Assembly: GCF_017875645.1 (NCBI RefSeq)
Contig: NZ_JAGGMR010000001.1
Coordinates: 3,162,001-3,226,000 of the forward strand
Length of the DNA stretch: 64,000 nt
Direction of reading: 5' to 3'
Source: Nocardia goodfellowii
Lineage (GTDB): Bacteria; Actinomycetota; Actinomycetes; Mycobacteriales; Mycobacteriaceae
Shown here: one piece after another, positions 54,831 through 62,987 of the stretch
Numbering within the stretch: the first letter of the stretch is position 1
Layout: each line of letters opens with the position of its first letter
Program-made: the position numbers and the translations under genes
The notes under the pieces: model-generated
What the model was told of the DNA's origin: nothing
Databases searched by the model: none
What the model saw: the letters and a program-made list of their open reading frames with translations, nothing else

Positions 54831-56495
54831 GTGCCGGTGCCCGGAGCGCGGGAGGTGATCGATGGTGCGGTTCTACTGCGTTGGGGCCGGATCTGCGTCG
54901 AAGGTCTGGAGCTGCGGCGCGCCGAGATCAATGCCCTCAATGTCTTCCCGATCGCCGATTCCGACACCGGGACCAATCTGCTGGCCACGATGCGCGCGGC
55001 GCAGGGCACGGCCGAAACCGCCGCCCAGGGTGTGACGGAGATCGCCGCCGCCGAGGTCGCGGCGGCCATGGCCCGGGGCGCCACCTCGGGCGCGCGCGGC
55101 AATTCGGGCATCATCCTCACCCAGGTGCTGCGCGGCATCGCCGAAGCCGTGCGCGAAGGCCCGCTCACCGCGGACACGTTGCGGCTGGCGCTGCGCCGGG
55201 GCGCGGTGCTGGTGCGCGAATCACTGAGCGTGCCGGTCGAGGGCACCATGCTCACCGTCTTGGACTACGCCGCCGGTTGCGCCGCCGAGTGCCCCGACAG
55301 CACGTTGGCCGGGGTGGCGGTGGCCGCCGCCGACGGCGCGGCGAAGGCGCTGAACGACACGCCCGCCCAACTCGGAGTGCTGCGCGCGGCCGGAGTCGTC
55401 GACGCGGGGGCGCGCGGGCTACTTGTCCTGTTGGACGGGCTGGTCACCGTGGCCACCGGCGAAGCACCGGCCCGGCCCGAATATCTGCCCGGCGCTCACG
55501 ACAGCGCCGCCGGACTGGCCGGTGCGCCCACCACGGCCCCGGAAAGTGCCGCGGACGACCCGCATTTCGAGGTGATGTATCTGCTCACCGACACCGACGA
55601 GGCACGCATCGCGCGGTTGCGCGACCGCTTGTCCGAACTGGGGGATTCGGTGGTCGTGGTCGGCGACGGCGCGGGTGTGTGGTCATCGCATGTGCACTGT
55701 GTCGACGCGGGAGCCGCGGTGGAGGCGGGTTTGGCCGCGGGCACCGTGAGTCGCATCCGTATCGAGAGTTTCGCGGTCACCGCTCCCGTCCAGGCCGGCG
55801 CGGGGGACTGTGCGGCGGCCCCCACGGAAACGAGTGGGCCGAACGCGCGCGGGATCCTCGCGGTCGCCACGGGTGCGGGCGCCGCCGCGTTGTTCGAAGC
55901 GGCCGGGGCGGTCGTGCTCGAGGACGAACCGGTTACCGCGCAGGCGTTGCTCGCCGCGATCCGGGCCATGCCGAACCGGGAAGTCATGGTCCTGCCCAAC
56001 GGCGCGCTGCCCGCCCACGAGCTCGTCGCCGTCGGTGTCGCGGCCCGTGACGCGCACCGCGACGTACTGCTCCTGCCGAGTGGATCGATGGTCCAGGGCT
56101 TGGCGGCCGCCGCCGTCCACGATCGCGGCCGGATCGCGGTCGACGACGCGTTCGCCATGTCCGAAGCCGCCGCGGCGACCCGGTGGGGTTCGCTGCGCGC
56201 CGCGCGGGAGCGCGCGCTGACCATGGTCGGCACGTGCGAGGCGGGTGACGGGCTCGGCCTGGTCGGCCACGACGTCGTGGTGATCGACCACGACGTGCGC
56301 GCGGCGGGCCGGACGCTGCTGGACCGCATGCTCGGGCTGGGCGGTGAATTGGTCACGCTGCTGCTGGGCGCGGACGCGCCGGACGGGCTGGCCGACGACC
56401 TGGCCGAGCACATCGGGCAAGGTTTCCCCGGTGTCGAGGTGATGGTGTATTCCGGTGGGCAGCACGGTGATCTGGTGCAGATCGGCGTGGAATGA
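54831..56495 (+). CDS. DAK2-domain protein, FakA-like
   Basis: 554 residues from GTG 54831. The N-terminal DAK2 kinase domain carries NVFPIADSDTGTNL (37-50), with the Asp residues that hold Mg-ATP, and GARGNSGIILTQVLRG (about 89). A middle domain and a C-terminal domain (FEVMYLLTDTDEARI; later VMVLPNGALPAHELV) match the FakA/YloV layout. FakA phosphorylates fatty acids bound by FakB (DegV proteins) in other bacteria; no degV gene is adjacent, so this activity is inferred. It is 47 bases upstream of recG, the arrangement seen in mycobacteria. Confidence 0.85.
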   Translation: MPVPGAREVIDGAVLLRWGRICVEGLELRRAEINALNVFPIADSDTGTNLLATMRAAQGTAETAAQGVTEIAAAEVAAAMARGATSGARGNSGIILTQVLRGIAEAVREGPLTADTLRLALRRGAVLVRESLSVPVEGTMLTVLDYAAGCAAECPDSTLAGVAVAAADGAAKALNDTPAQLGVLRAAGVVDAGARGLLVLLDGLVTVATGEAPARPEYLPGAHDSAAGLAGAPTTAPESAADDPHFEVMYLLTDTDEARIARLRDRLSELGDSVVVVGDGAGVWSSHVHCVDAGAAVEAGLAAGTVSRIRIESFAVTAPVQAGAGDCAAAPTETSGPNARGILAVATGAGAAALFEAAGAVVLEDEPVTAQALLAAIRAMPNREVMVLPNGALPAHELVAVGVAARDAHRDVLLLPSGSMVQGLAAAAVHDRGRIAVDDAFAMSEAAAATRWGSLRAARERALTMVGTCEAGDGLGLVGHDVVVIDHDVRAAGRTLLDRMLGLGGELVTLLLGADAPDGLADDLAEHIGQGFPGVEVMVYSGGQHGDLVQIGVE

Positions 56496-56542
56496 ACCTC
56501 GCGTCGTGAACATCGCGACTCAGGCACAGACAGGAATGAGGC

Positions 56543-58813
56543 ATGGCGACACTTGGTGACCGGCTGGACCACGTCCTCGGTGTGAAAGCGGCCGAGAAAC
56601 TGGGTGAGGCCTTCGATATGAACACCGTCGAGGATCTGCTGCGCCACTATCCGCTGCGGTACGCCACCCAGGGGCAGCCGCTCACCGAGAACGAGCCCGA
56701 GGACGGCGCGCACATCACCGTGGTCGGGCGGATCGCCAAGACCGAGTTGAAGCCGATGCGCAACCGGCGCGGTTCGCTGCTCAAGGTGCAGCTGGACACC
56801 GGTGCGGGAAAGCCGGTCGAGGTCACCTTCTTCAACGGTGACAAGGTGAAATACGTTGTCAAAGAAGGTCTTCGGGCGATGATGTCGGGCACCGTCAGCT
56901 ACTGGCGGCCCGGCAGCTGGAACCTCAGCCATCCCGGCTATCTGATCCTGCCCGAGGCGGAGGACGATTCGGTCGGCACCTTCACCAAGGTGCGCGGCGG
57001 CGGTGACCTGCGCGGGCTCGCCGAGAGCGCGAAAGGCGCCGGGGGCGTGGACGTCTCGTTCATGGAACGGGAGTTCATCCCGGTCTACCCGGCGACGGCG
57101 AAGGTGCAGAGCTGGGATCTGCTGGCCTGTGTGCGGCAGGTGCTCGAACAGCTCGACCCGATCGATGATCCACTGCCGGAAGAGGTTCGCCGGGACCGCG
57201 CGCTGATGGCGGTGTCCGACGCGCTGCGGCTGATCCATCTGCCGGAGCGCAAGACCGATATCGACCAGGCCAAGGAGCGGTTGCGTTTCGACGAGGCGCT
57301 GGCGTTGCAGCTGGTGCTGGCCGAACGCCGGCACGAGATCTCGGGCCGCACGGCGCGACCCTGCCCGCCGCGGGCCGACGGTATCGCCGCCGCGTTCGAG
57401 AAGAAGTTGCCGTTCGAGTTGACGGCGGGTCAGCGGCAGGTGATCGCGGAAATCTCCGACGATCTGTCGCGGGTACAGCCGATGCACCGGCTGCTCCAAG
57501 GCGAGGTGGGTTCGGGTAAGACCATCGTGGCGCTGCACGCCATGCTCCAGGTGGTCGACGCCGGTCAGCAGTGCGCTCTGCTCGCGCCGACGGAAGTGCT
57601 TGCCGCCCAGCACTATCGGTCGCTGCGGAATATGCTCGGCGAGCTCGGGACGGCGGGGGAGCTGGGCGCGGCCGAGCAGGCGACGAAGGTCGTGCTGGTG
57701 ACCGGATCGATGTCCGCGCCGGCGAAGAAGGCGGCGCTGCTGGACGCGGTGACCGGCGAGGCGGGCATCGTCATCGGCACGCACGCGCTGATTCAGGACG
57801 CGGTGGAGTTCTTCGATCTCGGCATGGTGATCGTCGACGAACAGCACCGGTTCGGTGTCGAACAGCGAGACGCGTTGCGCGCCAAGGCGAAAAAGGGCGT
57901 CAGCCCGCATCTGCTGGTGATGACCGCGACCCCGATTCCGCGCACCATCGCGATGACGACGCTGGGTGATCTGGAAACCTCCACGCTCACCGAACTGCCG
58001 CGCGGCCGGTCGCCGATCACCTCGAAAGTCGTTCCGCGCAAACAGCATCCGGCCTGGGTGGACCGGGCGTGGGAACGCATCCTGGAGGAAGTCGAGGCCG
58101 GTCGGCAAGCCTATGTGGTGTGTTCGCGCATCGGCGACGACGAGGAAAGTGGTTCGGGCAAAGGCAAGAAGGGCAAGAAGGACGAGGAGAAGGAGGCGCC
58201 GACCACGGCGGCCGCGCTCGACGTCTTCGACAGTCTGCGCACCGGCCCGCTGTCGAAAGTTCGTGTCGGCTTGCTGCACGGCCGCCTGCCGTCGGACGAA
58301 AAAGACCAGGTGATGCGCGATTTCAACGCGGGTGACATCGACGTGCTGGTGTGCACCACCGTGGTCGAGGTCGGCGTCGACGTGCCTAACGCGACGGTCA
58401 TGGTCATCGTGGACGCCGACCGCTTCGGCGTCAGCCAGCTGCATCAGCTGCGCGGGCGCATCGGCCGCGGCAAACACGCCGGGCTCTGTCTGCTCATCAC
58501 CGATGCTTCGCCCGGCGGTTCGGCGATGACGCGCCTGGAAGCGGTGGCCGGGACCACCGACGGCTTCGAACTGTCCGTGCTCGATCTGCGGCAGCGCCGC
58601 GAGGGTGACGTGCTCGGCGCCGCCCAGTCCGGCACGGCCCGCTCACTGCGCCTGCTCTCGCTACTCGACGACCTCGAAGTCATCACGGCGGCACAGGATT
58701 TGGCGCGTGAGCTGGTCGAAGCCGATCCGGGACTGAAGAACCATCCAGGGTTGGCGGGCATGATGAGCGCCGCGGTCGACGCCGAGCGCCTGGAGTACTT
58801 GGCGAAGTCCTGA
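56543..58813 (+). CDS. recG: ATP-dependent DNA helicase RecG
   Basis: 756 residues. The N-terminal wedge (OB-fold) is followed by a helicase core with Walker A GEVGSGKT (about 321), DEQH (about 432) and TATPIPRTIAMT, and the C-terminal QLRGRIGRG motif VI. It remodels stalled forks and Holliday junctions. Oddity: a Lys/Gly/Glu-rich insert (GKGKKGKKDEEKEAP, about 540) lies in helicase domain 2, just after VVCSRIGDDEE. A perfect hairpin follows the stop. Confidence 0.96.
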   Translation: MATLGDRLDHVLGVKAAEKLGEAFDMNTVEDLLRHYPLRYATQGQPLTENEPEDGAHITVVGRIAKTELKPMRNRRGSLLKVQLDTGAGKPVEVTFFNGDKVKYVVKEGLRAMMSGTVSYWRPGSWNLSHPGYLILPEAEDDSVGTFTKVRGGGDLRGLAESAKGAGGVDVSFMEREFIPVYPATAKVQSWDLLACVRQVLEQLDPIDDPLPEEVRRDRALMAVSDALRLIHLPERKTDIDQAKERLRFDEALALQLVLAERRHEISGRTARPCPPRADGIAAAFEKKLPFELTAGQRQVIAEISDDLSRVQPMHRLLQGEVGSGKTIVALHAMLQVVDAGQQCALLAPTEVLAAQHYRSLRNMLGELGTAGELGAAEQATKVVLVTGSMSAPAKKAALLDAVTGEAGIVIGTHALIQDAVEFFDLGMVIVDEQHRFGVEQRDALRAKAKKGVSPHLLVMTATPIPRTIAMTTLGDLETSTLTELPRGRSPITSKVVPRKQHPAWVDRAWERILEEVEAGRQAYVVCSRIGDDEESGSGKGKKGKKDEEKEAPTTAAALDVFDSLRTGPLSKVRVGLLHGRLPSDEKDQVMRDFNAGDIDVLVCTTVVEVGVDVPNATVMVIVDADRFGVSQLHQLRGRIGRGKHAGLCLLITDASPGGSAMTRLEAVAGTTDGFELSVLDLRQRREGDVLGAAQSGTARSLRLLSLLDDLEVITAAQDLARELVEADPGLKNHPGLAGMMSAAVDAERLEYLAKS

Positions 58814-58822
58814 CATCGCCTC

Positions 58823-58850
58823 GGGCGGATATCGCCCTCGATATCCGCCC
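58823..58850. terminator. Bidirectional terminator between recG and the MFS gene
   Basis: GGGCGGATATCG and CGATATCCGCCC form a perfect 12-bp stem with a 4-base loop. Confidence 0.88.
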
Positions 58851-58862
58851 GGTGCTGTTCGC

Positions 58863-60329
58863 CTACACGGCAACGGCGTCCGTACGCGGAGCGGCGGCGT
58901 CTCCCTGCTCGCCGCGCGAATCCGCCGTCCACATTCCGATGACCGCGGCGGCTATCGAGATGAGGCCGCCGATCAGCAGCGCCCGCTGGAACCCGGAGGT
59001 CATCGCGTCCAGCGGCGGATGCCCGGCGGCCGCCTGCGCGGCGGTACGGGAGGTCGCGACGGCGGTGAGGACGGCGATACCGAGCGCGCCGCCGATCTGC
59101 TGGGCCGTATTCAGCAGTGCCGCGGCCAGTCCGGCCTGTTCGGCGGGCACACCGGCATTGGCGGCGGTGGTGTTGGCGACGAAGACCGCGCCCGCGCCGA
59201 CCGCCATGATCATCATGCCGGGCAGCACGTCGGTCAGGTAGGAGCCGTCGGTCGGAATCCTCGACAGCAGGATCAGGCCGAGCCCGCAGATCGCCGCGCC
59301 CGCGACGATGACCGGACGAGTTCCGATGCGCGGGAAGAGTTTCGCGGCCAGTCCGGCGGCGATGCCGATGGTCAGGCTGATCGGCAGATAGGCGTTACCG
59401 GCTTGGAGTTCGCTATACCCGAGCACCGACTGCATGTACAGCGTGACGAAGAAGAACATCGCCAGCATGCCCGCCGCGAGCGTCAGATGCGTCAGGTTGG
59501 CGGCGGCCAGGCCGCGGACGCGGAAAATCGACAGCGGAACCAGGGGATCGGCGGTGCGGCGTTCGTTGATCAGGAAACCGATCAGCAGAGCCGCGGCCGC
59601 GCCGAGCAGCGCGATCGTGCGGGCCGCGCCCCAGCCGTGCTCGGGCGCCTCGACCAGGCCGTACACCAGCAGCATCAGCCCGCCGGTACCCAGCGCCGTG
59701 CCGAGAACGTCGAAGCCGCCGCGGATTTCGTTGCGCTTGTCGTCGGGAATCAGCGCCGGAACGACCGCCAGCACCAGCAGACAGACCGGGGTGTTGACGT
59801 AGAACACCCAGCGCCAGCCCGGACCCTCGCTGAGCAGCCCGCCGAGGAAAACTCCAGCGGCCGAGGCCAATCCGGCGGCACCACCCCACACGCTGAGCGC
59901 GGTGTGCCGGTCCGAACCCTCGCGGAAGCTGGTGGTCAGGATCGACAGCGCCGCGGGCAGCATCAGCGCCGCACCTACGCCCTGCATCAGCCGTGCGCCG
60001 ATCAGCGGTCCGGCGCTGTCGGAGAGCCCGCCGACCGCGGAGGCGACCGCCACGAGCACGGTGCCCGCGATGAGCACGCGACGGCGGCCGAGCAGGTCGG
60101 CCAGCCGCCCGCCCAGCAGCATGAGACCGCCGTAGGTGAGCAGGTAGCCGCTGGTCACCCATTGCAGCGTGGACACCGGCAAGCCGAGTTCACGCTGAAT
60201 GGCCGGCAAGGCGACATTGACGATGGAGCCGTCGACGAAGTCGAGGAAGGCGACGGTGCACAGCAAGGCCAGCGTCAGCTTGCCGCGACGGGTCGCCAGA
60301 TACGAGGGTGATTCGGTGGATGACTGCAC
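58863..60329 (-). CDS. DHA2-type MFS drug transporter
   Basis: 488 residues from GTG 60329, with GAGAGGA upstream; the longer frame to 60446 crosses the promoter region. Fourteen hydrophobic segments. LDFVDGSIVNVALPAIQREL marks the first helix, GGRLADLLGRRRVLIAG is motif A, and GVFLGGLLSEGPGWRWVFYV is the motif C region. Typical of EmrB/QacA-like proton-coupled efflux. Divergent from an ECF41 sigma-factor gene, which may control it. Confidence 0.87.
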   Translation of the reverse strand: MQSSTESPSYLATRRGKLTLALLCTVAFLDFVDGSIVNVALPAIQRELGLPVSTLQWVTSGYLLTYGGLMLLGGRLADLLGRRRVLIAGTVLVAVASAVGGLSDSAGPLIGARLMQGVGAALMLPAALSILTTSFREGSDRHTALSVWGGAAGLASAAGVFLGGLLSEGPGWRWVFYVNTPVCLLVLAVVPALIPDDKRNEIRGGFDVLGTALGTGGLMLLVYGLVEAPEHGWGAARTIALLGAAAALLIGFLINERRTADPLVPLSIFRVRGLAAANLTHLTLAAGMLAMFFFVTLYMQSVLGYSELQAGNAYLPISLTIGIAAGLAAKLFPRIGTRPVIVAGAAICGLGLILLSRIPTDGSYLTDVLPGMMIMAVGAGAVFVANTTAANAGVPAEQAGLAAALLNTAQQIGGALGIAVLTAVATSRTAAQAAAGHPPLDAMTSGFQRALLIGGLISIAAAVIGMWTADSRGEQGDAAAPRTDAVAV

Positions 60330-60402
60330 TGCGATGTCCTCTCCCGGGGTCCGGACGCGTTTTCGTCCGTTCCCGAACCCAGAGCGGGCCGGACCGGGTG
60401 GG

Positions 60403-60447
60403 CGTGACATCGTGAGAGTCGGATCACACGGGGCCGAAGATGTCACG
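60403..60447. promoter_or_regulatory. Facing TGTCACG boxes between the MFS gene and the ECF gene
   Basis: CGTGACATC (60403-60411) and GATGTCACG (60439-60447) are exact inverted copies, each placing TGTCACG in the -35 direction of one of the divergent genes. ECF41 -35 elements are reported as TGTCACA-like. The expected CGTC -10 is not clear on either side. Confidence 0.45.
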
Positions 60448-60499
60448 TTCCGGGCGGCGAGTTCCCTCTAAGGAGCGACACCGGAACAGAGGAGGCCAG

Positions 60500-61411
60500 A
60501 TGAGCGACAGCGTCGGCGACGAGGCGACCCGGATCTTCGCCGAGCATCGGGAACTGCTGTTCTCCATCGTGTACAACCTGCTGGGCACCGTCGCCGACAC
60601 CGAGGACGTGCTCCAGGACACCTGGCTGGCCTGGGTGCCGCGCAATCGGCCCGGCGCCGCGGCGATCACCAGCCCGCGCGCGTACCTGGTGCGGATCGCG
60701 GTCAACAACGCGCTCGCCCGGCGCGCGGTCCTGGCGCGACGGCGCGAAACCTATGTCGGCCCTTGGCTGCCCGAGCCGCTGGTCTCCGATACTCCGGAGG
60801 TCCGCGACAGTGCCGACCCGGCCGACCCCGCACTGCGGGCGGAATCGGTGTCCATGGCGATGCTGGTGGTCTTGGAAACGCTGTCGCCGCTGGAACGCGC
60901 GGTCTTCGTCCTGCACGACGTCTTCGGTTATCCGCACGCCGAGATCGGCGAGATCCTGGGCCGGGAGACCACCGCGATCCGCCAGCTCGCACACCGGGCA
61001 CGTGCCCACGTGCACGCCCGGCGTCCCCGCTACCAGGCCGACCCGCGGACGCAGCGCGCGGTGACCGAGCGGTTCCTGGCCGCGCAGGTCGGCGGCGACG
61101 TGAACGCGCTGCTGGAACTGCTGGCCCCGGATGTGACCTTCTGGTCCGACGGCGGCGGCAAGTCGCGGGCCGCGCTGCGCCCGATTCAGGGCGCGGACAA
61201 GATCGCGCGCCTGATCACCAGCCCGGTGGTCACCGGGGTGCCCGAGCTGGGCATCGAGCACCGCTGGGTCGGCGGCGATCCCTCGGCGGTGATCCTTTCC
61301 GGCCGTTCGCTTTTCGCGGTCGTGGTGCTCGACATCGATCCGGACACCGAGAAGGTCCGCGGCATCTACGCGGTCCGGAATCCGGAGAAGCTGACGCACA
61401 TCGACGCGTAA
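60500..61411 (+). CDS. ECF41-type sigma factor (SigJ-like)
   Basis: 303 residues from ATG 60500, with GAGGAGG upstream. Sigma region 2 (LFSIVYNLLGTVADTEDVLQ) and region 4 (VLHDVFGYPHAEIGEILG) are followed by a C-terminal SnoaL-like domain of about 130 residues with the DGGGK motif (217-221) that defines ECF41. In this group the C-terminal extension, not a separate anti-sigma factor, controls activity. The usual carboxymuconolactone-decarboxylase or oxidoreductase neighbour is absent; a divergent MFS exporter takes its place. Confidence 0.9.
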   Translation: MSDSVGDEATRIFAEHRELLFSIVYNLLGTVADTEDVLQDTWLAWVPRNRPGAAAITSPRAYLVRIAVNNALARRAVLARRRETYVGPWLPEPLVSDTPEVRDSADPADPALRAESVSMAMLVVLETLSPLERAVFVLHDVFGYPHAEIGEILGRETTAIRQLAHRARAHVHARRPRYQADPRTQRAVTERFLAAQVGGDVNALLELLAPDVTFWSDGGGKSRAALRPIQGADKIARLITSPVVTGVPELGIEHRWVGGDPSAVILSGRSLFAVVVLDIDPDTEKVRGIYAVRNPEKLTHIDA

Positions 61412-61412
61412 C

Positions 61413-62834
61413 TCACCCGCCCACCCGGGGATAGGGCAGATCGGTGCTGGTGTGCTCGGCGACCGAGAGCGGCGCGCCGATCTGCGGGAAGGCGCGCTGC
61501 GGGCAGGCGGGTCGATCGCACACCTTGCAGCCCGCGCCGATCGGCACCGCCGCGGCCGGTTCGTCGAGTTGCAGCCCGGTGGAATACACCAGCCGGTCGG
61601 CGTATTCGATATCGCAGCCCAGGCCGATCGCGAAATTCTTTGTCGCCGTGCCATATCCGTGCGGCGCGGTCGCGGTGGTGCGCGCGATCCACAGGTAACG
61701 CCGCCCGTCCGGCATGGCCGCGATCTGGGTGAGTACCCGGCCCGGATGCGCGAACGCCTCGTGCACCACCCACAGCGGGCAGCTTCCGCCGACCCGGGAG
61801 AAGTGAAACGCGGTGGCGGACTGGCGTTTAGAGATATTGCCCGCCCGGTCGGTGCGGACCAGGAAGAACGGCACTCCGCGCTGCCCTTGCCGCTGCAGGG
61901 TGCTCAGCCGGTGGCAGATGGTTTCGAAGCCGACCTCGAAACGCAGGCTGAGCAGGTCGATGTCGTAGCGCAGTTCCTCGGCCGAGCGCAGGAACCGGCC
62001 GTAGGGCAGGACCAGCGCCCCCGCGAAATAGTTGGCCAGGCCGATCCGGGCGAGCGCGCGCGATTCTCCGGACAGCGAGGGGGTTTCGTCGAGTACCGCG
62101 TTCAGATCGTTGCCGTAGAGCAGGAATCCGAGGGTGGTGGCGATCTGGAAGGCGCGCTGCCCGGGGCGCAAGCGCCGGGCCAGGGTGAGGGTTCGGCTGT
62201 CCGGATCGTAGTGGCGTTTGGGGATGGACGGATCCGCGCCGTCGCCGCGCACCAGGACGGTGACGCCCGCGCGTTCGTCCGCGATCCGGGCCAGCTGCCG
62301 GTCCAGCGAGCCGATGGTCAGCCCGGACTCCTCGAACAGGTGCTCGGCGAGCAGGTCGAGGTGCGGGATGTGATTGTGGTGGTCGTAGAAGAAGTCCCGG
62401 ACGTCTTCGTAGGGCATCGGCACGCCCGGTACGCCCATCGGGGCGGTGACCCGGGAGGACAGCAGGTCGAGTTGGTCTGTGGCGGCGCGTAACCGCCGGT
62501 GCATGGCGACCAGGATGCGCGCGACCTCCGGCTGCCGGGTGGCCAGTTCCTCCACCTCGGTCAGCGGTGCGCTGTCGCCGCCGGCCGCGTCGACCAGCAC
62601 CTCGTGCAGGTCCGAGACCAGCCGGGCGTCGGAGTCGGCGGCGAAGAACTGCACGTCGAGATCGAACGTCGAATTCAGTTTCAGCAGCACCGGAATGGTG
62701 AGCGGACGCTGATCGCGTTCGAGCTGATTGAGATAGCTGGGCGAGAGATCCAGCGACTTGGCCAGTGCCGCCTGGGTCATCCGCCGTTCCTCGCGCAATC
62801 GCCGCAACCGGGCTCCCGCGTACATCTTGCGCAC
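61413..62834 (-). CDS. prpR: PrpR/RamB family regulator
   Basis: 473 residues from GTG 62834, which aligns with the N-terminus of corynebacterial RamB (474 residues); TTG 62864 and ATG 62825 are alternatives. The N-terminal XRE HTH is MTQAALAKSLDLSPSYLNQL. A conserved middle (SKRQSATAFHFSRVGGSCPL) is followed by the C-terminal Cys-rich segment GAGCKVCDRPACPQRAFP, whose Cys residues hold an Fe-S cluster in M. tuberculosis PrpR. It activates propionate (methylcitrate) genes. Divergent from prpD, with TTGCGAA-type sites between. Confidence 0.88.
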   Translation of the reverse strand: MRKMYAGARLRRLREERRMTQAALAKSLDLSPSYLNQLERDQRPLTIPVLLKLNSTFDLDVQFFAADSDARLVSDLHEVLVDAAGGDSAPLTEVEELATRQPEVARILVAMHRRLRAATDQLDLLSSRVTAPMGVPGVPMPYEDVRDFFYDHHNHIPHLDLLAEHLFEESGLTIGSLDRQLARIADERAGVTVLVRGDGADPSIPKRHYDPDSRTLTLARRLRPGQRAFQIATTLGFLLYGNDLNAVLDETPSLSGESRALARIGLANYFAGALVLPYGRFLRSAEELRYDIDLLSLRFEVGFETICHRLSTLQRQGQRGVPFFLVRTDRAGNISKRQSATAFHFSRVGGSCPLWVVHEAFAHPGRVLTQIAAMPDGRRYLWIARTTATAPHGYGTATKNFAIGLGCDIEYADRLVYSTGLQLDEPAAAVPIGAGCKVCDRPACPQRAFPQIGAPLSVAEHTSTDLPYPRVGG

Positions 62835-62857
62835 GAAAGGGATGGTAGCCCTCAGGC

Positions 62858-62924
62858 TTCGCAAACATCGCAGAATGCGGGGTTATCGCCCGCAAAAATC
62901 TACTGGTGCAAGGTGTTTTGCGAA
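62858..62924. promoter_or_regulatory. PrpR/RamB-type operator region
   Basis: TTCGCAAAC (62858-62866) and TTTTGCGAA (62916-62924) are inverted near-copies resembling the TTTGCAAA core bound by RamB/PrpR; CCGCAAAA near 62890 and GTGCAAGG near 62906 are partial copies. The left site overlaps the alternative TTG start, supporting the downstream GTG. Confidence 0.55.
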
Positions 62925-62987
62925 TAAACGCCCATGCGTAGCGTGCGAAGTACGGCGGAGGACGCCGCCGGTGACTTCGGAGGACGG

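Noticed and set aside
55496..58477. 993-codon open frame on the minus strand
   Set aside because: It lies antisense to the DAK2 and recG genes, whose domains and motifs are unmistakable; long antisense frames are expected at this GC content.
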